Shown: positions 49,933 through 59,443, counted from the first letter of the stretch. The stretch is 64,000 nt of DNA from JAADHX01 sp964569385 (GCA_964569385.1 CAZMUM010000028.1:1-64000), one strand, 5' to 3'. Made by a program: numbers and translations. The notes: generated by a model from the sequence alone, not told the origin.

Positions 49933-50489
49933 ATTGGCTGTCTCAAACTTGTGAAAACCCTAGATAGCTATGTACAGAGCGAGCCGGCGGGTTCGCCAAC
50001 GTCCGTCGTTGACGGTTGTTGGGTCGGCGAGCCAGCGCCGCGAACACTTCTCGGACCCAGCGGGTGCGCGATTTGAAGCTCCTGGAGACTTTGGTCGAGA
50101 ACCTCGTTGCGAATGGAGCTCAGGCTCAGCCCGCTCGCTCATTCGCCCCAACCGGTTCATCGGCGCGACTCGAGACTGGGTAGGGAAGTCGACCCAGATG
50201 AGTAGTTCCGAGCGGTTAGTGGGGGTCCGTCACTTAGAGCGCGAGGGTGTCCATGATCAGGGGACAGCAAACACCGCCGGGATGACACTGGTCCGGCTCT
50301 CACTCAGAAACGAAGCCGCGCAACCGGGCTGGCGGCTGTTGCGCGCGTTCCGTCAAACTACCGAGTCAGTCAACAAACCCCACAAAGCGCAACTCGACGT
50401 CGAACGCCACCGCGGCCGAACCAACCCAGGCAGACCCCGGTGAGACCGAGAGGCAAACCCAGTGAGAGTTGCCGGCGTCGTGGGGGTGG
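49933..50489. other. Non-genic stretch with transposase remnant
   Basis: These 557 bases between the split-barrel gene and the convergent DUF222 gene hold no intact gene. A frame is open from 49970 to 50443 on the plus strand, but only its last part resembles a known protein (a transposase end, listed separately). On the minus strand a fragment containing RTRWVREVFAALARRPNN (about 50060-49990) looks protein-like but has no start and no recognised relative. The region looks like decayed mobile DNA. Confidence 0.45.
50308..50443 (+). pseudogene. IS982-type transposase C-terminal remnant
   Basis: The reading frame ends with WRLLRAFRQTTESVNKPHKA and QLDVERHRGRTNPG. This resembles the C-terminal RQ-x-x-ESVNDTLKGQLDLE-x-HGGRT region of IS982-type transposases, but the continuation (about 25 residues ending near IWH) and the catalytic DDE part are absent. 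It is a decayed fragment. The similarity is recalled from family consensus and was not tested by alignment. Confidence 0.4.
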
Positions 50490-52382
50490 TTAGGCGGCGC
50501 CGAGTTTGGGTTTGGTGCCTGGTTCTTGGCGGTGGGGTGGGTTGGTCCATGTGTTGATGGTTTGTCCGTCGCTGTCGCGGGTCAGATACCAGGACCTGGG
50601 GGTGTCTCGACGCGGTTGGATGTGGGCTCCCATGCCGTGAAGTTTGCGATGGTGGGCTGGGCAGAGCAGACATAGTTGTTGCAGTTCGGTGTCTCCGCCG
50701 TGTTCCCAGAAGGTGATGTGGTGTGCTTCGCTTGCTGATGCTGGCATGGTGCAGTGTTTCCATACACAACAGCCATCGCGGACCATTAGCGCTTGATGTT
50801 GGACTGGTGTCGCATATCTCACAGTCCTGGCCAGCTTCAGCTCTTGGCTGTCGGCTTGTTCGACCCAGTAGGAAATTTCGGCGTCACACATCAACGCCCG
50901 GACCAGTGTTGCCGGTATCGGTACACCGTCAGAGGTGTACCCAACAGCTTGACGATCGGCGAGAGCGTTCAGATCAGATAGTCCGATCACAACATTCACA
51001 TCAGCGCGCGGTCTCGCCCGGCTTCTCGAAACAGAGCTGGAGATAGCCGGTTTGGTGGGTGGTGGTCCTGATGTTCGACAAGACGCACATGTCTGGTCAC
51101 TGTCAGACGGATCTGGCCCGACAGCATCACTTTGGGTGGTGTCGGGTGGAGGTTCGAACAGTGGGGCCGGTCTGATCGGGGTGTAAGTACCGAGATCGGT
51201 TCGGGTTTCGTTGCCGTCGGCGTCTGTACCGACCTCGACGAACCTGACACCAGGGTTCTGGTTTCTGCCGCGATCATGTCGCTTTCGTCGATGCGAATTG
51301 TTGGCTCTCGGCCGGTCGTTCGGAGGGCCTGACGGGGTCGAGCTAACCGGCCATGACACCGAGTCTGCGGCAGCTGCAGGCGCTGGGCTGTGCGCTGCCG
51401 GGGCCGGCTCAGCCGAGGACTCGGTCGCCGAAGTAGCCGACGACGACGCCGGTTCGGGTGCCGGTTCGGCGTCGGCTTGGTTGTGGGCTTCTGTTTCGGT
51501 GTCGGCACCATTGTGGGTGTCGGTTTGGGCTTGGGGGTGTAGGTCGTGGATGGCTGGGAGTCCTAGGACCATGTTTGCGATAATGTCGCCGGCCAACTGT
51601 TTGGGTAGCCGCCGCTCTGTGCGGTCCAGTTCTCTTTCCAGACGCCAAGCGGCACGGAACCTCGGGTCATACGCGTGTTTGATGCGGGCACCTGTGATCG
51701 GGTCGGCCAGCAGGCTCAGCCAGTACATTCCGTCATCGTTTACCCCGCACCCACCGCGACGGTTGTCACGCTGCCGGTTGTATCTGTCGTCGGCAGATTC
51801 GGTGTCGGCCTCAACAACAGCAGCCTTCACCGCCTCGGCGGTCTGGTCGGCGTGCTCATGTTTCGCGTCAGCCAACAGTTCGAGCTTTGTGCGGGTCGAG
51901 ATCCGGGCCCGAGAGATCATGTCGGCTTGTTCTGTCGAAATCTGTCCGTTAGCAAGTGCGTCTGCGATTTCGGGATAGTCAGCCAGCCTTGCCGCACGGC
52001 GTTCAGCATCACGCAACTCACGTTTAGAACGCGCCGCACCAGGATCACCAGACCCGCCGCCAGATCCGCTGTCAGATCCAGAACCGTCCCCACTAGTACC
52101 GTCCGATCCAGAGCCAGATGGGTCGTTGTCACACCCATCGTTTAGATTGTCGTCATCTGGGCTGCTGCCGTCTGGATAGGCGTCTGGTTGGGGCCGCGGT
52201 GCAGGATCAGGTCGCTTGTTACGTCCGTGAGTGATAACAGCACGAGCCTGCAAAGCAAACACCTCCTGACCATCAAGGCGCGAACGAAGAAAATGAATAC
52301 CGTTCAAAATCTTGTCAAGCGCGGTGATATCTAACTGGCTGAACTCCTCCTGAGTTAGATAAACAATCCCGCATCGATCCAT
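50490..52382 (-). CDS. DUF222 (13E12-type) protein with C-terminal HNH nuclease domain
   Basis: The 630-residue protein has an N-terminal DUF222 region interrupted by a low-complexity Gly/Ser/Asp stretch at about 70-115. The DUF222 core follows (LADYPEIADALANGQISTEQ, MISRARISTRTKLELLADAK), then an Ala/Pro/Glu-rich linker and the HNH domain near 540-600 (CVWKHCTMPASASEAHHITF, WEHGGDTELQQLCLLCPAHH). HH, N/E and the final HH of the beta-beta-alpha metal fold are present. Such genes are multicopy in actinobacteria and several in Mycobacterium are LexA-controlled. A LexA-like box lies 43-56 bases upstream here. ATG 52382 is chosen; GTG and TTG starts just upstream are possible. Confidence 0.85.
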   Translation of the reverse strand: MDRCGIVYLTQEEFSQLDITALDKILNGIHFLRSRLDGQEVFALQARAVITHGRNKRPDPAPRPQPDAYPDGSSPDDDNLNDGCDNDPSGSGSDGTSGDGSGSDSGSGGGSGDPGAARSKRELRDAERRAARLADYPEIADALANGQISTEQADMISRARISTRTKLELLADAKHEHADQTAEAVKAAVVEADTESADDRYNRQRDNRRGGCGVNDDGMYWLSLLADPITGARIKHAYDPRFRAAWRLERELDRTERRLPKQLAGDIIANMVLGLPAIHDLHPQAQTDTHNGADTETEAHNQADAEPAPEPASSSATSATESSAEPAPAAHSPAPAAAADSVSWPVSSTPSGPPNDRPRANNSHRRKRHDRGRNQNPGVRFVEVGTDADGNETRTDLGTYTPIRPAPLFEPPPDTTQSDAVGPDPSDSDQTCASCRTSGPPPTKPAISSSVSRSRARPRADVNVVIGLSDLNALADRQAVGYTSDGVPIPATLVRALMCDAEISYWVEQADSQELKLARTVRYATPVQHQALMVRDGCCVWKHCTMPASASEAHHITFWEHGGDTELQQLCLLCPAHHRKLHGMGAHIQPRRDTPRSWYLTRDSDGQTINTWTNPPHRQEPGTKPKLGAA

Positions 52383-52424
52383 ACCCACACTGTACCAACA
52401 CAACCGACGGTCCCACCCATATTA

Positions 52425-52438
52425 CGAACAAATATTCG
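52425..52438. promoter_or_regulatory. LexA-box-like site upstream of the DUF222/HNH gene
   Basis: CGAACAAATATTCG differs by one base from the operator pattern CGAAC-N4-GTTCG (A in place of G). It lies 43-56 bases upstream of the ATG at 52382, a position suitable for repression. Confidence 0.5.
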
Positions 52439-52590
52439 ATATAGGTCAATTCGACCCTGACCTTGGAACCACTCATCTAGCAACGTCATCGTCTACACCA
52501 GTCGAGCTACCCAGCAACTCGACGAAGACACCTGGGCGGTCTCTGGTAGCGCGTTCTTCTAGTTGAGCGTCTGCGAACGCCCCATAGAGA

Positions 52591-53493
52591 TCAGCTGGTC
52601 TGCCTGGCTGCTTCTAGGACTTCGCTGATCTCGGCGCCTCCGTTGAGGCCGGCGATGATATGGCCCTCGTCTGGAACCACGTTGACGGTAACGGTTGCCC
52701 CGCTGACGGCGAGGCGGTCGGCGGTGCTGTTGGCCCCGTCGATCCAGAGTTGTCCATCGTTGGCACCAACCCACAAGGTGACTGGAACGCCGAAGTCGTC
52801 GGCCCCGACGGTGTCGAGGGCGAGCAGGTCGAATTCGCTGCGAGCGAACCCTGGCAAGACCGACACCGACGCGATTCGCTCAGGGTAAAGGGCCAGGGCC
52901 CTGAAGCTCGAAATGCCGCCGTTGCTTACGCCAGCGACATGCACTCGTCCGCCTTCGGCAGGAGCGTTGGCCAACACCGCGTCGAGCAGCGGCGGTATCA
53001 GTTCTTCGCTTCCCTGAAAGAACAGCCGCCCGTCGGGTGCCACTGGCGTGATGACAGTCCAGCCCTTGTCGACAGCGGCCGGAATCCAGTAGTTGTCAAG
53101 AAGCGTTTCGGCTATCGCCCGGGTCTGTGGTCCGGCTGGGAACGCAAGAAGTACCGGCCGTACGGCGGTGCTGACGGCAACGTCGCCTTGTTGTCCAACT
53201 GCGTACTCGAGTTCGATCCCGTCGATCGTGGCCGTGTACCAGATGACGTCCGGCCTAGTCTCGTCTTGGATTCCCTGCGAGATGTCGATTGCTGCATTCT
53301 GGGTGCGCGGCGCCGAAGTTTCGACCACAATCGCCGGTTGGGTGGTTGCTGAGTTCACTGCATCTGGGTCGGCCACTACGGCTCGTTGAGCGCCATCGGA
53401 GTTACTACACGCGGCGGCTGTGAGGGCCACAACGGCGACAATCGCAGCTAGGCGGATTGTCGTTCGTCTGGCGCTGGTCGAGGTAAGGGACAT
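52591..53493 (-). CDS. Predicted lipoprotein of the alpha/beta hydrolase fold
   Basis: A 300-residue exported lipoprotein. The signal ends with VVALTAAACSNS, so Cys29 is lipidated. A Thr/Ala-rich linker follows, then a hydrolase domain with the nucleophile elbow GVSNGGISS near 190, the acid in WVGANDGQLW near 245 and the His in VPDEGHII near 280. The layout resembles secreted esterases and polyester-type depolymerases of actinobacteria. The substrate is unknown. It is divergent from glyS, with 64 bases between the starts. The ATG at 53493 opens MSLTSTSARRTT. Confidence 0.82.
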   Translation of the reverse strand: MSLTSTSARRTTIRLAAIVAVVALTAAACSNSDGAQRAVVADPDAVNSATTQPAIVVETSAPRTQNAAIDISQGIQDETRPDVIWYTATIDGIELEYAVGQQGDVAVSTAVRPVLLAFPAGPQTRAIAETLLDNYWIPAAVDKGWTVITPVAPDGRLFFQGSEELIPPLLDAVLANAPAEGGRVHVAGVSNGGISSFRALALYPERIASVSVLPGFARSEFDLLALDTVGADDFGVPVTLWVGANDGQLWIDGANSTADRLAVSGATVTVNVVPDEGHIIAGLNGGAEISEVLEAARQTS

Positions 53494-53557
53494 AGATATC
53501 TAAACCGGTTCGTAATGGGAGTTCTTCCACGTGGGCCGGGCGGTACCCTGACCGGCC

Positions 53558-54916
53558 ATGGCTGAACCCGAAGTTGCTGTTCCGAACGCAGAACTGTTCG
53601 ACAAAATTGTCAACCTTTGCAAGCGCCGAGGTTTCGTTTATCCTTCGGCCGAAATATACGGCGGGTTCCGATCCACATACGATTACGGCCCGCTCGGCGT
53701 GTTAATGCTTCGCAACGTCAAGGACGCATGGTGGCGCTCGATGGTACAGATGCGCCACGACGTCGTCGGCCTCGATGCCGCGGTGCTTAGCCCCCCAGCG
53801 GTCTGGGAGGCGTCTGGCCACCTCGCCAACTTCAGCGATCCGCTCGTCGACTGCACCAACTGCAAGACCCGTCATCGCCAAGACAACCTCGACGACCCGA
53901 ACACCTGCCCATCTTGTGGCAAGTCTGGCACTTTCACCGAGGCCCGCGAGTTCAACCTCATGTTCAAAACCCAGGCCGGTCCGGTCGAGGGTTCTGGTCA
54001 CGATGTCTATCTGCGTCCCGAAACGGCACAAGGAATCTTCCTCAACTTCAAGAACGTGCTCAACACCACGCGTAAGAAGCCGCCGTTCGGCATTGCTCAG
54101 ATCGGCAAATCGTTTCGTAACGAGATTACGCCAGGCAACTTCGTCTTTCGCACCCGCGAGTTCGAGCAGATGGAGATGGAGTTCTTCGTCCATCCAGACG
54201 AAGCCTTGCAGTGGTACGAGTACTGGCTAAATGAACGACTCAACTGGTACATCGATCTGGGTATTCCGGCTAACCAGGTCATGCTGCGCCCCCACGCAGA
54301 AGACGAGTTAAGCCACTACAGCGCTGGCACCAGTGATGTCGAGTTCATGTTCCCGTGGGGTTGGGGCGAGCTTGAGGGAATCGCCAATCGAGGCGACTAC
54401 GACCTTAAGGCTCACGCCGCGGCAGCCAACGAAAAGCTCGAATACTTCGATCAGGCCTCGGGCGAGCGTTATGTGCCCCACGTCATTGAGCCAGCCGCGG
54501 GCGCAACTAGGGCGATGATGGCGTTCCTGCTGGCGGCCTATGTCGAAGAAGAGGTCAACGACGATGTGCGCACTGTTCTGAAACTCGACCCTCGGTTGGC
54601 CCCGTACAAGGTTGCTGTGTTGCCGTTGTCGAAGAAGGATGTGCTCCGGCCGTTGGCCCATTCGGTGCTCGAAGCCTTGCAGCCGCACATGATGACCGAA
54701 TACGACGAGACCCAGGCCATTGGCCGTCGTTACCGTCGACAGGACGAGATCGGCACGCCGCTTTGTGTCACCATCGACTTCGACAGCCTCGACGACAATG
54801 CGGTNNNNNNNNNNNNNNNNNNNNNNNNNNNNNNNNNNNNNNNNNNNNNNNNNNNNNNNNNNNNNNNNNNNNNNNNNNNNNNNNNNNNNNNNNNNNNNNN
54901 NNNNCTCGGCCTCTAG
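53558..54916 (+). CDS. glyS: Glycyl-tRNA synthetase, interrupted by an assembly gap
   Basis: Class II synthetase of the homodimeric type that charges tRNA-Gly. Landmarks are GFVYPSAEIYGGFRSTYDYG near 27-46, zinc cysteines in CTNC and CPSC near 107-127, motif 2 with IGKSFRNEITPGNFVFRTRE near 185-204, motif 3 with VIEPAAGATRAMMAFL near 310 and the anticodon domain (VLPLSKKDVLRPLAHSVLEA). The sequence breaks after DSLDDNAV at 54804 with 100 N, and LGL-stop follows in the same frame. About 33 missing codons would fit the usual C-terminus, so the gap is probably close to its drawn size. The stop is nine bases before the next ATG region. Confidence 0.93.
   Translation: MAEPEVAVPNAELFDKIVNLCKRRGFVYPSAEIYGGFRSTYDYGPLGVLMLRNVKDAWWRSMVQMRHDVVGLDAAVLSPPAVWEASGHLANFSDPLVDCTNCKTRHRQDNLDDPNTCPSCGKSGTFTEAREFNLMFKTQAGPVEGSGHDVYLRPETAQGIFLNFKNVLNTTRKKPPFGIAQIGKSFRNEITPGNFVFRTREFEQMEMEFFVHPDEALQWYEYWLNERLNWYIDLGIPANQVMLRPHAEDELSHYSAGTSDVEFMFPWGWGELEGIANRGDYDLKAHAAAANEKLEYFDQASGERYVPHVIEPAAGATRAMMAFLLAAYVEEEVNDDVRTVLKLDPRLAPYKVAVLPLSKKDVLRPLAHSVLEALQPHMMTEYDETQAIGRRYRRQDEIGTPLCVTIDFDSLDDNAXXXXXXXXXXXXXXXXXXXXXXXXXXXXXXXXXXLGL
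54805..54904. other. Assembly gap (100 N)
   Basis: A run of exactly 100 N, the conventional size for a scaffold join. The glyS frame continues in phase on both sides, which suggests that little sequence is missing. Confidence 0.98.
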
Positions 54917-54925
54917 GGGGAAGTC

Positions 54926-57487
54926 TTGACCATCTATCGGCTCGATCAGGCCCATACTGCTGAAACAGGCCTACCTCTATTGCTAGGTCCGCTAGGTGCC
55001 GAGCTCAACGAGTTGTGTCATCTGTTTGGCCACCTTGTGCCGTCGGGAATCGTGCTGGATGCCGACACGTGTCAACAGCTAACCGAGTCGGGTTGGTCAG
55101 GTGAACTCCGAGCCGAACTTGGCGCCGCCATAGCAGGCATCGAACACGACATCGGTGCCGGCCTCGACGATTCGTCGAATCCGCTGCTGCTGGCGGTCAG
55201 GCCCGGCTTCGCCGGTAGATACCCGGCCATGCCAGACACTTTGCTCAACCTCGGACTGCTCGGCAAGGCCGGCGACATCTCGACGGCGGCCTCCGAGGCG
55301 CAACTCGGCTCTTGGCGGCGTTACCTCGAGGACTACGGACGGATCGCTCTTGGTGTCGAGGCCACCGAGTTCGCGGGGGCGGTTGATGCAGCTATGAGAC
55401 TCGCCGGAACCGACACGGATCTGCCGGCTGACCTACTAGCTCACGTCTGTGGTCGACACCTCGAGCGCATCGAACGAAACGGCGGGCTGGCGGGGTCGTC
55501 TCTTCGACAGCTCGAGGTTGTGTTGAAAGCCAAAGCTGAGGCGTGGTGTGATGAGCGCGCGACGATTCACCGCGGCCGCCTCGGCGCCGCCTCTGGGGGC
55601 GTCTCGGTCATTGTCCAAGCAATGGCCTTTGGTGCGTCCAACGATGCGACGAGGGCAAGGGCCACCAGTCGAGACACCGGCGATGGATCCCACGGCATTC
55701 AGGTTGCGGTTGATGGCCAGTCGGTGGATCCGTCATCTTTGGGTGAGGCAGTCGCGGTTGCGCTAAACAAGTCCCTCGGTGCCCTAGAAGTACACCATCG
55801 TGATGTCGTGATGCTCGACCTGATCGTCGCCTCTGACGATATTGCGATCGTCGGCGGCAGAGTGGCTGAGCGGTCAGGCGTTGCCGCGTTCAGGATTGCT
55901 CACGATCTAACAACCGACTCGACGATCAAGCTGTCGCGTGCCGAGGCAGTTAGCCGAATCACTCCACATCACGTCGAGCAGGTACTGCATCCAAGTTTCG
56001 ACCTCGGCGACGACCTCGCTGTTCTAACGGTCGGGATCGGCGCTTCGCCAGGGGCCGCCTCTGGGGTTGTCGCGTTCAGCTCCGACGAAGCTGTGGTGCT
56101 GGCTGAGTCGGGAGCGAGCGTGATCCTCGTGGCCGAAGAGACATCCCCAGACGACATGGCCGGCATGGAGGTCGCGGCGGGAATTCTCACCACTCGGGGC
56201 GGGCTGGCTTCACACGCCGCGGTGGTGGCCCGCGGCTGGGGCACGCCGGCCGTGTGCGGTGCCGATCAGATTCGTTTTGGCGACTCGATGATGAGCATCG
56301 GCGCCGAGGTGATCAGGGCGGGCGATTCGATCTCTATCGACGGAAGCACCGGCTCGGTGTATCTCGGATCACTGGATACAACAGCCGTCCAGCGCCCGGA
56401 CGAGTTCGAGGTTCTGCTCGCCTGGGCCGATGACATTAGGTCCGGTCATCTCGTTGTGCGAGCTAACGCCGACTCTGGTGCCGATGCCATAGTTGCTCGC
56501 GAACTAGGTGCCGAAGGAATTGGGCTGTGCCGCACCGAGCACATGTTCTTAACCGAAGACCGGCTACCGATCATGCGTCAGATGATCCTCGCCACAACAC
56601 CGGCTAAAGAGAAGATGGCGTTAACCTGCCTGCGACTTGCCCAGCGCGACGACTTTCTCGAAATCCTCGAGGCCATGGATGGGCTGCCCGTCACCGTGCG
56701 ATTGCTAGACCCACCATTACACGAGTTTCTTCCCAATCTCGATGAACTTATCGTCGCTGAAGCGAAGGGCGAACTCGATAGCCGCGGCACCGAGCTACTC
56801 ACTGCGGCCCGCGAGTGGAGCGAACACAACCCCATGATCGGGACTCGCGGAGTTCGTCTGGGTTGGCTGAAACCTGGTCTGTATGAGATGCAGGTGACGG
56901 CTCTCGCGGAGGCCGTGGCCGAACGAATTGCCGACGGCGGAGATCCGATTGTCGAGGTGATGATTCCGCTGACGGTAAGCGGACCCGAGTTGGCTGGAGC
57001 CCGCGGCTGGGTAGAAAGCGCGTTGTCCGCCAACGGCGTTGAACCGGGCCACATCACAATTGGAACCATGATCGAAACGCCGCGAGCGGCCCTGCTAGCC
57101 GATGAGCTAGCCGCCGAGGCCGACTTCTTTAGTTTCGGCACCAACGATCTGACCCAGTTGACGTTTGGGTTCAGCCGCGACGACGTCGAGGCTCGGCTGA
57201 TGGATGTCTACCTCGACGAGGGGCTGCTTCGCGCGAATCCGTTCGAGCACTTCGACGATGCCGGTGTCGGCCAATTGGTTCGTTCGGCGGTCAAACTTGG
57301 TCGGTCAGCGAAACCGGAACTGAAGTTGGGCATCTGCGGCGAACACGGTGGCGACGCGACGAGCATCAAGTTCTTTCTAGACGTTGGGCTCGACTATGTG
57401 AGCTGTTCGCCGTATCGCGTTCCGGTCGCGCGTTTGGCCGCGGCTCAGGCTGTTCTTCAAACACGATCGAACTCACCGATGAGCTAA
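54926..57487 (+). CDS. Pyruvate, phosphate dikinase homologue with degenerate ATP-grasp domain
   Basis: The 853-residue protein aligns with PPDK, which interconverts pyruvate and PEP through a phosphohistidine. The swivelling domain keeps the catalytic His in TTRGGLASHAAVVARGWGTP near 431. The PEP/pyruvate barrel keeps LGAEGIGLCRTEHMF, MTIETPRAAL-type motifs (GTMIETPRAALLADELA), FFSFGTNDLTQLTFGFSRDD and the catalytic Cys in LGICGEHGGD near 805. In contrast, the N-terminal nucleotide-binding part is decayed. GGKGxNL reads GPLGAEL, SVRSGA reads AVRPGF, and the LQTR segment with its ATP-binding residues reads IVGGRVAE. ATP-driven phosphorylation is doubtful. It lies between glyS and dnaG. Confidence 0.82.
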   Translation: MTIYRLDQAHTAETGLPLLLGPLGAELNELCHLFGHLVPSGIVLDADTCQQLTESGWSGELRAELGAAIAGIEHDIGAGLDDSSNPLLLAVRPGFAGRYPAMPDTLLNLGLLGKAGDISTAASEAQLGSWRRYLEDYGRIALGVEATEFAGAVDAAMRLAGTDTDLPADLLAHVCGRHLERIERNGGLAGSSLRQLEVVLKAKAEAWCDERATIHRGRLGAASGGVSVIVQAMAFGASNDATRARATSRDTGDGSHGIQVAVDGQSVDPSSLGEAVAVALNKSLGALEVHHRDVVMLDLIVASDDIAIVGGRVAERSGVAAFRIAHDLTTDSTIKLSRAEAVSRITPHHVEQVLHPSFDLGDDLAVLTVGIGASPGAASGVVAFSSDEAVVLAESGASVILVAEETSPDDMAGMEVAAGILTTRGGLASHAAVVARGWGTPAVCGADQIRFGDSMMSIGAEVIRAGDSISIDGSTGSVYLGSLDTTAVQRPDEFEVLLAWADDIRSGHLVVRANADSGADAIVARELGAEGIGLCRTEHMFLTEDRLPIMRQMILATTPAKEKMALTCLRLAQRDDFLEILEAMDGLPVTVRLLDPPLHEFLPNLDELIVAEAKGELDSRGTELLTAAREWSEHNPMIGTRGVRLGWLKPGLYEMQVTALAEAVAERIADGGDPIVEVMIPLTVSGPELAGARGWVESALSANGVEPGHITIGTMIETPRAALLADELAAEADFFSFGTNDLTQLTFGFSRDDVEARLMDVYLDEGLLRANPFEHFDDAGVGQLVRSAVKLGRSAKPELKLGICGEHGGDATSIKFFLDVGLDYVSCSPYRVPVARLAAAQAVLQTRSNSPMS

Positions 57488-57537
57488 TCGAACGCGAGTT
57501 CGGGTAGCCGAAACTGGCTGCTAGCGTCAGTGCCAAC

Positions 57538-59442
57538 ATGGGCATCAACTCCGACGACATCGAGAAGGTCCGCGATGGCGCCGACATTGTCGGGGTCATC
57601 AGCCAGTTCGTCGCGCTCCGCAAGACCGGCAATAACTGGATGGGGTTGTGTCCGTTTCACAACGAGAAGTCGCCTTCGTTCTCGGTGAGCGCCGAGAAGG
57701 GTTTCTACTACTGTTTCGGTTGCCAAAAGAGCGGCGATGTCATCTCCTTTGTCGAGGAACAAGAGGGGCTCGACTTTCCCGCCGCAATGGAGTGGTTGGC
57801 CGCCAAACAGGGTGTTCAGCTTCGTTACGAAGAAAGCGGTGTCGATTCGGCCAGGCGGAGCCGCAAGAAACGACTTCATGAGCTGGTCGAGAACACCATC
57901 GATATCTATCATGAAAGGCTCCTTGGCGGGCACGATGCCGGCAAGGCCCGCTCATATCTGCGTAGCCGTGGTTACGACCGCGACACTGTCGAGCAGTTCA
58001 AGCTCGGATATTCGCCCGATGACTGGGATGTTGTCTCAAAGGAACTGAAGGCATCGTCCAAGGATCTTCAGGCGGCGGGCCTGGGTTTTGTGAATCGGCG
58101 CCAACGCCAGCAAGACTTCTTCCGCGATCGGGTCATGTTTCCCATCTACGACGCCAACGGAAACGCTGTCGGTTTTGGCGGGCGCCAGCTCCCAGAGGGC
58201 CAACCGCCCAAGTACAAGAACTCGGCCCAGACCGACATCTACGACAAGTCGCGCCTGTTGTACGCGCTCAACTGGGCCAAGAAGGATGCCGTCGCTAAGA
58301 ACGAGATCATCGTTTGTGAGGGTTACACCGATGTCATTGGTTACTTCAATGCTGGATTACCGCGGGCCGTTGCTACGTGTGGCACCTCGCTTACCGAGGA
58401 CCATGTGCGGTTGCTGAAGAAGTTCGCCTCGACGGTCGTGCTTTCGTTCGACGCCGATAGTGCGGGTCGGGCCGCGGCCGACAAGTTCTACGAATGGGAG
58501 AAACGTTACGAAGTCGAGGTGCGTGTAGCCGATCTTCCCGATGGCGCCGATCCAGGCGAGTTGGCACAGCAACCCCAAGGCCCAGCGCTGCTGCAAGCCG
58601 CCGTCGAGAACGCGATTCCGTTCTTGAAGTACCGCATCGAACGGGTGCTGGCCAACGAGAGCCTCGAAACCCCCGAGGGTCGGGCGCGTGCGGCCGCGGC
58701 AGCGATTGCGGTTGTGGCCGAGCACCCCAATGAGCTGCTACGTGACCAATACGTGATGGAGGTGGCGTCTCGAACTCGTACCGAACCTTCACGAATGCGT
58801 CAGATGCTGCAACGATTGCCGCTCGGTCGCCCGATTGATCGGCCCGAACGTATCCAGAAGCACCGCTCAGGTAACGACGGCCCACCAGTCGACGAGTATT
58901 CCTTCAACGAACCGCCTCCCTACTTCGACGACGACCCCGAACTGGACGGTTCCACAGAAGGCTCAGGGTTGGTTGGTACGCCCGCGCCAATCCACATCGA
59001 TCCGCGCGAGCGCGAGCTGCTGCGACTCCTGATCCACAACGCCAGCGAGGTTCGCGACAAGGCCCATTTAGTCCTGTTCAGCTCCGAAACTACTCGGCGG
59101 GCCTATGCGGTTGTTTCGGCCGACGAGTGGGAGAAGCGGCTCGACGACGAACCAGAACACGTCGCGAACCTGCTGCGACGGCTGGCGATGGAAGAGGTCG
59201 CCGGTGAGTCCGACCCGATCGAGGATCTTGGCTGGGTGGTCCACGCTGCTGCGATGCGAGCCCGCACCGAGATCGCGGCCGAAGCCACCACCGATCTCGA
59301 GAGCTTGCGCAAGCTTCAACCGTTGCTTCAGTGGCTCAACGATCGCACAGAGGAGCTCCAAGGTTCCGATCTGAGGCTCGCGGCTATCGATGCCTTGCTA
59401 GCTTGGCTTGTGTCGTACTCCTCCGAGGTCGACGGGGGGTGA
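57538..59442 (+). CDS. dnaG: DNA primase
   Basis: Synthesises RNA primers at the replication fork. The 634-residue protein has the CHC2 zinc-binding domain (LCPFHNEKSPSFSVS, then FYYCFGCQKSGD) near 37-65. The catalytic core follows with FRDRVMFPIYDANGNAVGFG near 195-215, and the TOPRIM domain with IIVCEGYTDVIGYF near 258-271 and VVLSFDADSAGRAAADK near 300. A proline-rich linker and a C-terminal helicase-binding region come last. Length fits actinobacterial DnaG. ATG 57538 opens MGINSDDIEKVRDGADIVGV, the family start. One base separates its stop from the ATG of the sigma factor gene. Confidence 0.96.
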   Translation: MGINSDDIEKVRDGADIVGVISQFVALRKTGNNWMGLCPFHNEKSPSFSVSAEKGFYYCFGCQKSGDVISFVEEQEGLDFPAAMEWLAAKQGVQLRYEESGVDSARRSRKKRLHELVENTIDIYHERLLGGHDAGKARSYLRSRGYDRDTVEQFKLGYSPDDWDVVSKELKASSKDLQAAGLGFVNRRQRQQDFFRDRVMFPIYDANGNAVGFGGRQLPEGQPPKYKNSAQTDIYDKSRLLYALNWAKKDAVAKNEIIVCEGYTDVIGYFNAGLPRAVATCGTSLTEDHVRLLKKFASTVVLSFDADSAGRAAADKFYEWEKRYEVEVRVADLPDGADPGELAQQPQGPALLQAAVENAIPFLKYRIERVLANESLETPEGRARAAAAAIAVVAEHPNELLRDQYVMEVASRTRTEPSRMRQMLQRLPLGRPIDRPERIQKHRSGNDGPPVDEYSFNEPPPYFDDDPELDGSTEGSGLVGTPAPIHIDPRERELLRLLIHNASEVRDKAHLVLFSSETTRRAYAVVSADEWEKRLDDEPEHVANLLRRLAMEEVAGESDPIEDLGWVVHAAAMRARTEIAAEATTDLESLRKLQPLLQWLNDRTEELQGSDLRLAAIDALLAWLVSYSSEVDGG

Positions 59443-59443
59443 C

